Shown one piece after another: positions 34,068 through 43,301 of a DNA stretch of 64,000 bases. The notes beneath the pieces were generated by a model, which saw only the letters and a program-made list of their open reading frames with translations, was not told the origin of the DNA and searched no databases. The DNA comes from CAJWPI01 sp964635015 (GTDB taxonomy: Bacteria > Pseudomonadota > Gammaproteobacteria > Magnimaribacterales > Magnimaribacteraceae). The stretch covers positions 11,726 through 75,725 of the forward strand of contig CAZWMS010000002.1 in NCBI GenBank assembly GCA_964635015.1. The letters run 5' to 3'. Position numbers and translations under genes: made by a program. Numbering within the stretch: position 1 is the first letter of the stretch; every line of letters starts with the position of its first letter.

Positions 34068-35174
34068 ATGTCTTTGCATATAGATGATTTAATAAATTCT
34101 GGAATAAAAGAACTCACTCCTTATGAGCCAGGAAAACCGATAGAAGAAATTGAAAGAGAATTGGGTATAACCAATCCCATTAAGCTAGCAAGTAATGAAA
34201 ATCCTCTTGGTCCAAGTCCAAAAGCTTTAGAAGCAATTAAAAGTTCCCTTTTTGACGTTCACAGGTATCCGGATGGAAATGGATTTAGGCTGAAAGAGTC
34301 TTTAAAAACTAAGTATGATTTAGACATCAATAAGATTACTTTGGGAAATGGTTCTAATGACATCATAGAGTTTATCGCCAGATGTTTCTTATCCCCTGGA
34401 GATAATGCAATTTTTTCAAAATATGCTTTTGCAGTTTATCCTATTGTTGTTCAAGCTTTAGGAGCTGAGGGAGTAGAGGTACCTGCTAAGCAATGGGGAC
34501 ATGACCTTGAAAGAATGTATGACAGCATCAATAAAAATACAAAGATTATTTTTATTGCTAATCCTAACAATCCCACCGGGACTTTTGTTCATAGAGAAGA
34601 AATTGTAAGATTTTTAGAAAAAATCCCTGAAAATATATTAGTCTTACTAGACCAAGCTTATTTTGAATATTCTTGCTTTGAATCTGAAGATATTGAATTA
34701 GATTTAGTTGATAGATACCCAAATCTGGTAATTTCTAGAACCTTTTCAAAAGCTTATGGTTTAGCTGGATTAAGAATAGGGTTCTCTGTATCTTCAAGAA
34801 AGATAGCTGATTATTTTAATAGAATCAGGCAACCTTTTAATATCAATTCTTTAGCACTTGTTGCTGCAGAAGCAGCCTTATTTGATGAAGAACACCTAAA
34901 AAGATCTCTTGAGATTAACAAGAAAGGAAAAGAAGATCTCTATAAATTTTTCAATAACCTCAGCTATGAATTTATCAATTCCTATACTAATTTTATTTGT
35001 TTTGATTATAAATCTGATGCCACAGTTATGTTTGAGAAACTTTTAAAAATGGGAGTGATAACTAGATCAATGAAAATATATAAGATGCCCAATTATCTTC
35101 GCTTAACTATTGGTCTTGAAGAGGAAAATATGTTTTTCAAAGATTGTTTTTCTTCTGTAATTCTTCAGAAATGA
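34068..35174 (+). CDS. hisC: Histidinol-phosphate/aromatic aminotransferase
   Basis: About 368 residues from the ATG at 34068. A TTG four codons earlier (34056) would overlap pheA and is less likely. PLP lysine is near K228 in SRTFSKAYGLAGLRIGF; ASNENPLGPSP and NPNNPTGT are typical fold-type I motifs. Its place between pheA and tyrA matches Pseudomonas hisC2, which supports an aromatic aminotransferase role (Phe/Tyr) alongside or instead of histidine synthesis. Its TGA overlaps the tyrA ATG (ATGA). Confidence 0.93.
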   Translation: MSLHIDDLINSGIKELTPYEPGKPIEEIERELGITNPIKLASNENPLGPSPKALEAIKSSLFDVHRYPDGNGFRLKESLKTKYDLDINKITLGNGSNDIIEFIARCFLSPGDNAIFSKYAFAVYPIVVQALGAEGVEVPAKQWGHDLERMYDSINKNTKIIFIANPNNPTGTFVHREEIVRFLEKIPENILVLLDQAYFEYSCFESEDIELDLVDRYPNLVISRTFSKAYGLAGLRIGFSVSSRKIADYFNRIRQPFNINSLALVAAEAALFDEEHLKRSLEINKKGKEDLYKFFNNLSYEFINSYTNFICFDYKSDATVMFEKLLKMGVITRSMKIYKMPNYLRLTIGLEEENMFFKDCFSSVILQK

Positions 35175-36046
35175 AAGAGGAAAGGTTCGGTAGTATTCTA
35201 GTTGTGGGAATTGGTCTTATAGGAGGATCAATTCTTAAAAGTCTTATGGGCATAAATATTCAAAGTCCTGTTTATGGGTATGACATTCATGAAAAAGTTA
35301 CTGAAGAGGCATTTAATAAAGGACTAATCAAGAACCCCACTAATGATATTGAAATATTAGAAGACAACCCTCTTATTCTCTTTGCAGTCCCTCCTCTTGC
35401 TTTAAATGAGGCCTTTTCAACGATACAACCTAAAATTCTTAATAAGAATGTCATGTATTCTGATACTTTGAGCTCTAAGACAGAAGCTATAAGTCTTTTA
35501 GAAAAAAATAGAGATTTAAAAAAGAAATTTGTTATGTCCCATCCTATAGCGGGATCTGAAAAAAGCGGTCTTTCAAATTCCCTTACAAATTTATTTAAGG
35601 ATAGATTGGTTGTACTTTCTTCTTCTAACTTTTTTCCTGACGACAGGGAGATATTGAGAATTAAAAATTTCTGGGAAGGACTGGGCTCTAGGGTTATTTT
35701 TATTGATCCCGAAGAACACGATAAAATATTTGCCAATACAAGTCATCTTCCCCATGTCCTCGCTTATGCCTTAATGAATTTCTTATTTAAAAATCTAAAA
35801 GAAAATACTTTTTTATTTTCTGGAGGAAGTCTAGAAGAGTATACAAGGATTTCCTCGAGCGATCCTGTTATGTGGAGGGATATCATGATTTCTAATAAAA
35901 AAGAAATATTGAAAGCAATTCAAGGTTTTAAAGAAAGCATAGATGAAATTCATAATTTGATAGAGTTAGAAGACACAAAATCTTTAATGGATCTTTTATC
36001 TTCTATACAAGAAACTAGAAACTCTTTATTAAAAGAAAATAGTTAA
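35171..36046 (+). CDS. tyrA: Prephenate dehydrogenase
   Basis: About 291 residues from the ATG at 35171, which overlaps the hisC stop as ATGA. The longer reading from 35144 adds nine residues inside hisC and is unlikely. The NAD-binding GIGLIGGS sits at 13-20, and SHPIAGSEKSG carries the catalytic histidine. It oxidatively decarboxylates prephenate (or arogenate) towards tyrosine. There is no chorismate mutase domain, so neither pheA nor tyrA in this operon supplies that step. In Pseudomonas tyrA is fused to aroA; here they are separate by 2 bases. Confidence 0.93.
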   Translation: MKEERFGSILVVGIGLIGGSILKSLMGINIQSPVYGYDIHEKVTEEAFNKGLIKNPTNDIEILEDNPLILFAVPPLALNEAFSTIQPKILNKNVMYSDTLSSKTEAISLLEKNRDLKKKFVMSHPIAGSEKSGLSNSLTNLFKDRLVVLSSSNFFPDDREILRIKNFWEGLGSRVIFIDPEEHDKIFANTSHLPHVLAYALMNFLFKNLKENTFLFSGGSLEEYTRISSSDPVMWRDIMISNKKEILKAIQGFKESIDEIHNLIELEDTKSLMDLLSSIQETRNSLLKENS

Positions 36047-36048
36047 TT

Positions 36049-37368
36049 ATGGATTTTTCTATAAGTCCTGGAAATCCTTTAAGAGGAGAAATATCTTTGC
36101 CTGGAGATAAATCAATTTCTCACAGGGCTTTAATGTGTGCTTCATTGGCTAATGGCACTTCAAATATAAAAGGTTTTTTAAATGGAGAAGATTGTTTAAC
36201 CACCTTGGATATTTTTTCTAAAATGGGTGTTAAGATAAAACGCAATGAAGAGGAATTAGAAATTGATGGGGTGGGTTTATTTGGATTGTCTAGTCCAAAT
36301 AAGGAATTAGATTTCAGAAATTCAGGGACTGCAATAAGATTGGTTGCTGGTATTATGGTAGGACAAAAATTCCCCTCAAGATTAGTAGGTGATAGTTCAC
36401 TTTCTTTAAGACCAATGGAAAGAATAGTTCAACCTCTTCTTGAAATGGGAGCAAATATGAGTTGCAAAAAAGATGGAACTCCTCCTATTGTTGTACATCC
36501 TGTAAATAATAAGTTGTCTTCATTTGCTTACGAATTACCTATCCCAAGCGCTCAGGTTAAATCTTGCCTTATGTTTGCATCTCTTTATTCAGAAGGACCT
36601 GTTGTAATCAAAGAAAAGATACAAACAAGAGATCATACAGAAAAGATGTTTGAAAGTTTTAAAGTACCTATATCTATTTCTAAAACCCCATACTTAAAAG
36701 AAATAACAATAAGAAGCAATTACGAGTTGAAAGCTAGAGATATAGAAATAGGTGGTGATTTTTCTTCGGCCTCTTTTTTTATTGTGGCCACACTAATTAA
36801 TAATGATTCACATTTAATAATTAGAAATGTTGGAGTAAATGAAACTAGGACAGGTCTTTTGACTGTACTAAAGGAAATGGGTGCAGACATTAAACTTTCT
36901 AACTTTAGCAATACAGAGGAACCAACTGCAGATATAGAAGTAAAGAGCTCTAAACTTCATGCCATAGAAGTAGATCCAGACTTAATACCGAACTTGATAG
37001 ACGAATTACCAATATTTTTTATTGCTGCGGCTTCAGCAGAAGGAATTACTTCCATAAAAGGAGCCGAAGAATTAAGATTAAAAGAGAGCGATAGACTTTT
37101 TGCTATGTCAAAATCTTTGGAGGCTTTGGAAGTGAAATATGAGTTATTCCAGGATGGAATTAACATTCATGGAAAAGGCTCAAAGGCACTCTTTAACAAT
37201 TCAGACATTAATTCTTTTGGAGATCATAGAATAGCTATGGCTTCAGCTATAGCATGTACCAAGTCCAAGGGAATATCTAGAATTATGAACTGCGACAATG
37301 TTAATACCTCTTTTCCCAATTTTGTAGATACATGTTGCAAAGTTGGCCTGAAGGTGTTGGTTAGATAA
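36049..37368 (+). CDS. aroA: 3-phosphoshikimate 1-carboxyvinyltransferase (EPSP synthase)
   Basis: 439 residues, full length. It transfers enolpyruvyl from PEP to shikimate 3-phosphate. LPGDKSISHRALM (17-29; K21, S22, R26) binds the substrate, followed by NSGTAIRL and the late RLKESDRL motif. The NSGTAIR form, rather than NAGTAMR, places it nearer the class II glyphosate-tolerant enzymes, though tolerance cannot be read with certainty. It lies 2 bases after tyrA and 6 bases before cmk. Confidence 0.96.
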   Translation: MDFSISPGNPLRGEISLPGDKSISHRALMCASLANGTSNIKGFLNGEDCLTTLDIFSKMGVKIKRNEEELEIDGVGLFGLSSPNKELDFRNSGTAIRLVAGIMVGQKFPSRLVGDSSLSLRPMERIVQPLLEMGANMSCKKDGTPPIVVHPVNNKLSSFAYELPIPSAQVKSCLMFASLYSEGPVVIKEKIQTRDHTEKMFESFKVPISISKTPYLKEITIRSNYELKARDIEIGGDFSSASFFIVATLINNDSHLIIRNVGVNETRTGLLTVLKEMGADIKLSNFSNTEEPTADIEVKSSKLHAIEVDPDLIPNLIDELPIFFIAAASAEGITSIKGAEELRLKESDRLFAMSKSLEALEVKYELFQDGINIHGKGSKALFNNSDINSFGDHRIAMASAIACTKSKGISRIMNCDNVNTSFPNFVDTCCKVGLKVLVR

Positions 37369-37374
37369 AAGGTA

Positions 37375-38064
37375 ATGAGTAAGATACCAATAATAACAAT
37401 CGATGGTCCAAGTGGGGTAGGTAAGGGTACCATTTCCCAAATGCTTTCTTTAGAACTTAATTGGAACATACTAGATAGTGGCGCTCTTTACAGAACTCTC
37501 ACCTATCTTATGAAACTCAAAACCTTTCAATTAAAAGAATTTAAAAAAAATCGTGAAAAAATACTTAAGGAATTTAAAGTTTCTTTTGAAGCAACTACAG
37601 CAGGAGAGCCAGTTAATATATTCTTAAATCACGAGAATATAACAGAAAGAATTAGAACTGAAGAAATTGCAAGGGAAACCTCAGAATTAGCTTCATCTAA
37701 AGAAATAAGAGATTTTATTAGACCAATCCAAAGAGAATTTAAGCGCCTTCCAGGACTTATAGCTGATGGAAGAGATATGGGAACAGTTATATTTCCTGAG
37801 GCAGACTTAAAATTCTTTTTGACAGCAAATGCTGAAGAAAGGGCAAAAAGAAGACAACTACAGTTGAAAAGGGATCATCTCGAGGTTAACATGCGCGTCC
37901 TTTTGAAGGAATTAGAAGAAAGGGATAAGAAAGATAAAGAAAGAGAACACTCACCATTAATTCCAGCAGATGATAGCATATTGATTGATACAAGTTACTT
38001 AGATCAACATCAGGTGTTAGAAGAAGTTAAAAAAGAGTTTCTTAATGTTTTAAAAATAATATAA
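37375..38064 (+). CDS. cmk: Cytidylate kinase
   Basis: 229 residues. It phosphorylates CMP and dCMP. The P-loop GPSGVGKGT is at 11-19. LIADGRDMGTVIFPEADLKFFLTA and the lid region RRQLQLK are characteristic. The aroA-cmk-rpsA-ihfB order is highly conserved in gammaproteobacteria. rpsA starts 2 bases after its stop. Confidence 0.96.
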   Translation: MSKIPIITIDGPSGVGKGTISQMLSLELNWNILDSGALYRTLTYLMKLKTFQLKEFKKNREKILKEFKVSFEATTAGEPVNIFLNHENITERIRTEEIARETSELASSKEIRDFIRPIQREFKRLPGLIADGRDMGTVIFPEADLKFFLTANAEERAKRRQLQLKRDHLEVNMRVLLKELEERDKKDKEREHSPLIPADDSILIDTSYLDQHQVLEEVKKEFLNVLKII

Positions 38065-38066
38065 AT

Positions 38067-39758
38067 ATGTCGTTAAGTTTCGAAGAGCTATTAGAAGAAA
38101 ATCTCAAGACTGTTGAAATGAATCCAGGGAGCTTGATAACCGGGATAGTTATGGAAATTTTAGAGAATCATGTTGTAGTACATGTAGGTCTTAAATCAGA
38201 AGCAACAGTTCCTATTAATGAATTTTTTAACGAATCAGGTAAATTAGAGTTGGCGGTCTACGATGAAGTGCAACTCGTGTTAGAGGCTGTAGAGGACGGT
38301 CATGGCAATACTAGAGTATCAAGAGAGAAAGCCATTAAAAAAGAGGTTTGGAAAAGAATAGAAGAATGCTTAGCTTCGGAAGTAACTTTGAAAGGCTTAA
38401 TTACTGGGAAGGTAAAAGGTGGAATGACAGTAGACATACAAGGTATTAAGGCTTTTCTGCCTGGTTCTTTAGCTGAAAGTGTCCCTACAAAAGATCTAGA
38501 TCATCTAGAAGGAAAATATGAAGAATTTAAGGTTATAAAGTTAGACAAGGACAAAAACAATGTTGTTCTTTCGAGAAAGGCTGTTTTAGAAGAAGTAAAT
38601 TCAGAAGAAAGAGAGAAACTTCTTGCAGGAATTTATGAAGGAATGAAAACCAAAGGTGTAGTGAAGAACCTTACAGACTATGGAGCTTTTGTAGATTTAG
38701 GGGGACTTGATGGCTTACTTCATATAACAGATATTTCTTGGAGCAGAATTAATCATCCCTCAGAGGCTATTAATATTGGTGATGAGATAGAAGTTCAAGT
38801 CATCAAGTATGATGAAGAGGAAAAGAGAGTCTCTTTAGGTATTAAGCAACTAGTCGAAGACCCCTGGGAAGGGATAGAAAATAAATTTCCTATCAATAGT
38901 TCAGTTATGGGTAAAGTTACAAATCTTACAGACTATGGTTTTTTTGTAGAGATTGACAATGGCGTAGAAGGCTTGGTGCATGTCTCTGAAATTGATTGGA
39001 CAAATAAGAATATTCATCCAGCTAAGGTAGTAGAATTTGGAGATTCTCTTGAAGTGATGATTCTAGAAGTGGATGAACAGAAAAGAAGAATTTCTCTTGG
39101 TCTTAAACAGTTATCAGAAAATCCTTGGCAAGTTTTTGGTCTTAATCACAGCCCAGGAGATAAAATTAAAGGGGTTATAAAATCTATTACAGACTTTGGA
39201 GTTTTCATAGAACTTGAAGGAGGAATAGATGGGCTTGTTCATTCATCTGATATTTCTTGGGAAGAAAATGAAGAGCAGCTTAGAGCTTTGAACAAAAATG
39301 AGGAGATAGAAGCTGTAATTTTATCTATTGATATTGCAAGAGAGCGTATTTCTTTAGGCATGAAACAGTTAAAGAGCGATCTATTTAATGACTATGTAAC
39401 AAAAAACAAAAAAGGTTCAAAGGTTAATGGTAAGGTAGAAGAATTTGATGAGAAGAAGATTATTTTATCTCTTTCTGAGAATATTAATGGTACTTTAGCT
39501 CTAAAGGATTTTGCAAACTCTAAAGTAGATGCTAATCTGGAAAAGGGTTTGGAATTAGAAGTAATTATTGCAAATATAAATACAAAAGACAGGGAAATAA
39601 CTTTATCTCTTCGTGCCTTGGAGAAACAAGAAGAAAGAAGTGCTTTAGAAGAGAACGTTTTAAGAAATAAGGAAATAGAAGAAGAATCAAAATCAAACCT
39701 AGGTGATATGATTAAGGCTGAGATAGAGGATAAGGACAGCACTAAAGGTAATGAATAG
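38067..39758 (+). CDS. rpsA: 30S ribosomal protein S1
   Basis: 563 residues (E. coli 557) with six S1/OB repeats at roughly 20-87, 105-172, 190-259, 275-346, 360-430 and 445-510. The middle repeats carry the clear G-x-V-x-x-x-TDYGxFVxLxx-G-x-x-GLxHxSDIS pattern. S1 recruits mRNA to the ribosome. A charged C-terminal tail (EERSALEEN...) follows. It overlaps ihfB by 8 bases. The duplicated repeat coding sequence is an internal repeat, not an assembly error. Confidence 0.97.
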   Translation: MSLSFEELLEENLKTVEMNPGSLITGIVMEILENHVVVHVGLKSEATVPINEFFNESGKLELAVYDEVQLVLEAVEDGHGNTRVSREKAIKKEVWKRIEECLASEVTLKGLITGKVKGGMTVDIQGIKAFLPGSLAESVPTKDLDHLEGKYEEFKVIKLDKDKNNVVLSRKAVLEEVNSEEREKLLAGIYEGMKTKGVVKNLTDYGAFVDLGGLDGLLHITDISWSRINHPSEAINIGDEIEVQVIKYDEEEKRVSLGIKQLVEDPWEGIENKFPINSSVMGKVTNLTDYGFFVEIDNGVEGLVHVSEIDWTNKNIHPAKVVEFGDSLEVMILEVDEQKRRISLGLKQLSENPWQVFGLNHSPGDKIKGVIKSITDFGVFIELEGGIDGLVHSSDISWEENEEQLRALNKNEEIEAVILSIDIARERISLGMKQLKSDLFNDYVTKNKKGSKVNGKVEEFDEKKIILSLSENINGTLALKDFANSKVDANLEKGLELEVIIANINTKDREITLSLRALEKQEERSALEENVLRNKEIEEESKSNLGDMIKAEIEDKDSTKGNE

Positions 39759-40029
39759 ATCTGATTTAATTAAAAAGATCAACATTAAGAATTCTCATTT
39801 AACAAAACAAGATGTTAAAGAGGGTATTGACAAAATTTTAGAATGCTTAAGTGAATCATTGGCTAGAGGCAAAAGAGTAGAAGTAAGAAATTTTGGTACT
39901 TTTTCTGTAAGATCAAGAAAAGCACGTGTTGGCAGAAATCCTAAAACTGGTAAGGCAGTAAATGTGAGAAGAAAATTTCATCCCTATTTCAGATCTTCAA
40001 AAGGCTTAAAAGCAAATCTAAACAGCTAA
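39751..40029 (+). CDS. ihfB: Integration host factor subunit beta
   Basis: 92 residues of the HU/IHF family. The GRNPKTGKAVNV motif at the DNA-intercalating beta arm and RNFGTFSVRSRKAR are typical for IHF beta. It bends DNA with IhfA (not in this window). Its position after rpsA, overlapping it by 8 bases, confirms the assignment over HU. In P. aeruginosa the O-antigen cluster begins right after this gene; here lapA, pyrF and others intervene. Confidence 0.95.
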   Translation: MNRSDLIKKINIKNSHLTKQDVKEGIDKILECLSESLARGKRVEVRNFGTFSVRSRKARVGRNPKTGKAVNVRRKFHPYFRSSKGLKANLNS

Positions 40030-40104
40030 AGATGTTTCATTCCTCTTTTAGTTCTTGTTTTTATCGGCAACTAGATTTTGTTTTATGCTCTTCATTTAAT
40101 AGTT

Positions 40105-40323
40105 ATGCGCATTATTAATCTTATTTTAGTCTTAATATTATTATTGATAATTTTCTCATCTTACTTACTTACTTCCCTTAATAAAACCCTTGTAAGTCTT
40201 GATCTTCTTTTCCTTATTTTAGACATTAAATTAGGCGCTGCTTTGCTATTTTCCATTTTATTGGGCGGCGTAATTGCTCTAGTTCTTGAATTGCTTTATT
40301 TATCTGGGAGAAGAAAACACTAA
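40105..40323 (+). CDS. lapA: LapA-like (DUF1049) small inner-membrane protein
   Basis: About 72 residues from the ATG at 40105. A TTG nine codons earlier would give 81. Two hydrophobic helices (about 4-22 and 35-62 from the ATG) bracket a short loop with SLNKTLVSLDLLFLI, the LapA pattern, and RRKH ends the protein. LapA acts with LapB in controlling LPS synthesis through LpxC turnover. In E. coli and relatives lapB lies between lapA and pyrF; here pyrF follows after 6 bases, so lapB is missing from its usual place. Confidence 0.8.
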   Translation: MRIINLILVLILLLIIFSSYLLTSLNKTLVSLDLLFLILDIKLGAALLFSILLGGVIALVLELLYLSGRRKH

Positions 40324-40329
40324 AAACTT

Positions 40330-41028
40330 ATGAAAAGTCAAATTATAGTAGCTTTAGATATGAATTTTTCAGACGCCTTTGTCACAGCTAATAAGTTAGA
40401 CCCTAGTAATTGTAAACTTAAGATTGGAAGTCAGCTTTTTTCTTCTGAAGGCCCTAAAGTTATAGAAGAATTTACTAAACTGGGATTTGAGATATTTCTT
40501 GATTTAAAATTTCATGATATTCCCCATACTGTAAATAGATCCATCAAGGAACTTAAAGACTTTAAAATTTGGATGATAAATGTCCATGCTTCTGGCGGGG
40601 CTGAAATGTTATCTTCTGCAGTAGAAGCTATATCAGAATTTCAATCTAGACCTATCCTTTTGGGAGTTACAGTTCTTACAAGTTTAAATGATCTTTTATT
40701 AAAAGAAATTGGAATTAAGTTTGATGTAATTTCTCAAGTCTTAAATTTAGCACAACTCTCTAAAACCAATGGTTTAGACGGAGTTGTGTGTTCACCGAAT
40801 GAATTAACCCTCTTAAGGAGAAAGCTAGGGGATGATTTTGTTTTAGTTACACCAGGAGTTCGTTCTAATAAAGGAGCTAAATTAGATGATCAGAAGAGAA
40901 CAGCTACCTCAAAAGAGGCTTCAGAGAGAGGAGCTGATTTTTTAGTAATTGGCAGGGAAATAACAAAAAATAAAAATCCAACGGATGCTTTGGATGCTAT
41001 ATTGAAAGAAATGGAATATATTCATTAA
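40330..41028 (+). CDS. pyrF: Orotidine 5'-phosphate decarboxylase
   Basis: 232 residues, group I bacterial form. It makes UMP from OMP. VALDM opens the barrel. The catalytic DLKFHDIPHTV segment carries the Lys-Asp network (D-x-K-x-x-D), and LVTPGVRS and DFLVIGREIT bind phosphate. It lies 6 bases after lapA, keeping the lapA-pyrF neighbourhood. Confidence 0.96.
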   Translation: MKSQIIVALDMNFSDAFVTANKLDPSNCKLKIGSQLFSSEGPKVIEEFTKLGFEIFLDLKFHDIPHTVNRSIKELKDFKIWMINVHASGGAEMLSSAVEAISEFQSRPILLGVTVLTSLNDLLLKEIGIKFDVISQVLNLAQLSKTNGLDGVVCSPNELTLLRRKLGDDFVLVTPGVRSNKGAKLDDQKRTATSKEASERGADFLVIGREITKNKNPTDALDAILKEMEYIH

Positions 41029-41070
41029 TATGAGAGAATTGGATTAAATATTTTTTTACAGGAGCAATAA

Positions 41071-41391
41071 ATGGATACTCAATCTGGATGGAAAGTTGTT
41101 AAAGAAGATGAGCGTTATGTTGTTACAGATAATGATTCTTTAAAGAAACTTATTACAAGTATTACTATTCTTAACTCCAAACACAGCACTACTGGGCATA
41201 GTCATTCAAACCAAGAAGAAGTTTATATTTTTAGATCAGGTGAGGGAGAGATGGAAATAAATGAGAGAAGATTTAAAGTTAATGAAGGAGACATAGTATT
41301 TATCCAGGATGGAGATTTTCATAGAGTTCATAATACTTCTCAAGAACCCCTTGAATTTATATGTATTTTTGATGGAGTAAGGTCTCATTAG
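41071..41391 (+). CDS. Small single-domain cupin protein
   Basis: 106 residues forming one cupin barrel. Motif 1 is GHSHSNQEEVYIFRSGEG, giving two His and one Glu metal ligands; motif 2 is GDIVFIQDGDFHRVHN, giving the last His. It probably binds Fe, Mn or Ni. The substrate is unknown: such proteins include sugar isomerases, dioxygenases and binding proteins. It has a good Shine-Dalgarno (CAGGAG) 7 bases upstream. It is not obviously part of the pyrF or uvrC functions. Confidence 0.82.
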   Translation: MDTQSGWKVVKEDERYVVTDNDSLKKLITSITILNSKHSTTGHSHSNQEEVYIFRSGEGEMEINERRFKVNEGDIVFIQDGDFHRVHNTSQEPLEFICIFDGVRSH

Positions 41392-41407
41392 TTAAACGAT
41401 TTCCTAT

Positions 41408-41437
41408 TTGAAATTTTACTTATAATTTTTTTATACT
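41408..41437 (+). promoter_or_regulatory. Candidate sigma-70 promoter for uvrC
   Basis: TTGAAA (41408-41413) and TATACT (41432-41437) are 18 bases apart, in the 80-base gap before uvrC, 34 bases before its ATG. A TATAAT at 41421 lies within the spacer. TTTGAAA and TTTCAAA (41450-41456) form an inverted pair around the promoter. No LexA box was recognised. Confidence 0.4.
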
Positions 41438-41471
41438 TTACTAAGCATGTTTCAAACTAGAATTAGACTTC

Positions 41472-43283
41472 ATGAACAAAAAGTTTGTACTAGGAGATAA
41501 TCTATTTGAAAAGCTAAAAGATTTGCCAATAAAACCCGGTGTCTATAGGTTTTTAGATACAAATAAGACAATCTTATACATAGGAAAGGCAAAAAATCTA
41601 AGAGCTAGAATTAAGAGTTATTTTCAAGCAAATAATAAAAAGACAAAAAAGCTTAACATGCTTTTAAAAGAGTCTTATTCGTTAGACTTAACTTTAACTA
41701 ATTCTGAATTAGAGGCATTATTGCTTGAACAACATTTAATAAAACAGTTAAAACCCAAATTTAACGTTCAGTTTAAGGACGACAAGGGATACCCTTGGAT
41801 CAAGCTGGATACTAGAAATGAGTTCCCTTCTGTAAGGTCTCATTTAGGAACTAAAAACAAAATTGATGCATATTTTGGTCCATTTCCTAGCTCATATGCC
41901 ATAAAACAAACCTTAGTTTTAATACAAAAAATTTTTAAAATAAGGAATTGTTCAGAAAATTTCTTTAAAAATAGATCTAGACCTTGTCTCCAGTTTGAAA
42001 TAGGAAGATGTTCTGCCCCTTGTGTGGGGGCTATTAAAAAAAGCGATTATTTAAAAGAGGTAAGGCTAGCAGAAAAGCTTTTAAGAGGGCAAGGGAATAA
42101 TCTAGAAAGGGAACTTTATGACTTGATGGATGAAAACTCTGTAAAAAAGAATTATGAAAGGGCAGCAGATTATAGAGATAAATTATCGGCTCTAAGAGAG
42201 ATCCAAAGAAACCAGAGTATATCGGGATTTAATGAAGATAGAGATGCTATTACTTTATATTCCAATGAAAAGGGAACTTTTGTTGGGGTTACCCAAGTAA
42301 GAGGTGGGTGGATATTGAATCATAAGAATTTTACCTTAAATGAAACTGGAATTACCCAGGAAGTATTAGAATCATTTTTATTTCAATATTATTTTCTAAG
42401 AAAAGAAATTCCCCCCAAACTTATAATAGGAAAAAAAATACAAGGTAAAGTATTAATTGAGGGTGCTTTATCTAAGAATTTAAAAAAGAGAGTCAAAATT
42501 TTAACTAAATTAGGTAAGAAGGATAGAGGTCTGCTTTCTATTTCTAAATCTAATACACAGTTTGCAATAAAAAGAAGTTTTAAAGAAGATAAAGATCCAT
42601 TTTCTGAATTTGCTGACCTAAAGAGAACTTTTAAATTAAGCAGAGATATCAAATTAATAGATTCTTTTGATATTAGCCATCAAGGAGGTAAAAATGCTGT
42701 TGGAGGCTGTGTAGTCTATGATCAGAAAGGAAAAAATAAAAGTAAGTATAGGTTGTATAATATTCATAAAAAAAACGCTGGAAATGATATTGCTTCAATG
42801 ATGGAAGTAGTTTTAAGGAGATATTCTAATAAGAATAATACTAGACCAGATTTAATATTAATAGACGGGGGTTTTACACATCTTAAAGCTGTAGAAAAAA
42901 CTTTATTTAATTTGGGGTATAAAGATTTTGAGATACTTTCTATTTCTAAGGGTGTAAGAAGGAAAGCAGAAATGGATCTTTTTCACAATAGAAATGGTAA
43001 GACTATAATTATAAATAGACATTTACCAAGCCATCTCTTTTTACAAAGATTAAGGGATGAAAGTCATAGGCTAGTAATTTCTAATCAAAGAAAGAAACAA
43101 GTAAAGTCATCTTCAAAATCTTCTTTAGATAACATCTATGGTATCGGGAAGAAAAAGAAAAGATCCCTATTAAGATATTTTGGAAGCGTTTCTCAAATCT
43201 CTAAAGCTAGCTATGAAGATTTAGTTTCTGTTAAGGGTATTGGCAAATCTTATGCAGAACTTATTTATAAGAATTTTCATTAA
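41472..43283 (+). CDS. uvrC: UvrABC system protein C
   Basis: 603 residues (E. coli 610). It makes both incisions in nucleotide excision repair. The GIY-YIG nuclease domain is at the N-terminus (PGVYRFLDTNKTILYIGKAK), the UVR motif lies around 200-235 (YERAADYRDKLSALREI), the RNase H-like domain follows (DSFDISHQGG, then LILIDGGFTHL) and two HhH motifs close the protein (IYGIGKKKKRSLL, VKGIGKSYAELIY). pgsA follows after 18 bases, as in E. coli and Pseudomonas. Confidence 0.97.
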   Translation: MNKKFVLGDNLFEKLKDLPIKPGVYRFLDTNKTILYIGKAKNLRARIKSYFQANNKKTKKLNMLLKESYSLDLTLTNSELEALLLEQHLIKQLKPKFNVQFKDDKGYPWIKLDTRNEFPSVRSHLGTKNKIDAYFGPFPSSYAIKQTLVLIQKIFKIRNCSENFFKNRSRPCLQFEIGRCSAPCVGAIKKSDYLKEVRLAEKLLRGQGNNLERELYDLMDENSVKKNYERAADYRDKLSALREIQRNQSISGFNEDRDAITLYSNEKGTFVGVTQVRGGWILNHKNFTLNETGITQEVLESFLFQYYFLRKEIPPKLIIGKKIQGKVLIEGALSKNLKKRVKILTKLGKKDRGLLSISKSNTQFAIKRSFKEDKDPFSEFADLKRTFKLSRDIKLIDSFDISHQGGKNAVGGCVVYDQKGKNKSKYRLYNIHKKNAGNDIASMMEVVLRRYSNKNNTRPDLILIDGGFTHLKAVEKTLFNLGYKDFEILSISKGVRRKAEMDLFHNRNGKTIIINRHLPSHLFLQRLRDESHRLVISNQRKKQVKSSSKSSLDNIYGIGKKKKRSLLRYFGSVSQISKASYEDLVSVKGIGKSYAELIYKNFH

Positions 43284-43301
43284 CTTTATTTACTCAAAAC
43301 C

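Noticed and set aside
35144..35170. Longer N-terminus for tyrA
   Set aside because: The extra nine residues lie inside hisC and are not conserved; ATG at 35171 forms the usual ATGA overlap.
35287..35736. 149-codon antisense ORF within tyrA
   Set aside because: It fully overlaps the conserved dehydrogenase and shows no recognisable motif.
39392..39742. 116-codon antisense ORF at the end of rpsA
   Set aside because: It is the reverse of the S1 repeat region, with Ser/Phe-rich translation typical of an antisense shadow.
38067..39758. Repeated similar segments about 255 bases apart
   Set aside because: These are the S1 domains of ribosomal protein S1, a known protein repeat, not a DNA repeat or CRISPR.
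41392..41471. LexA box upstream of uvrC
   Set aside because: No CTGT-N8-ACAG pattern was found.
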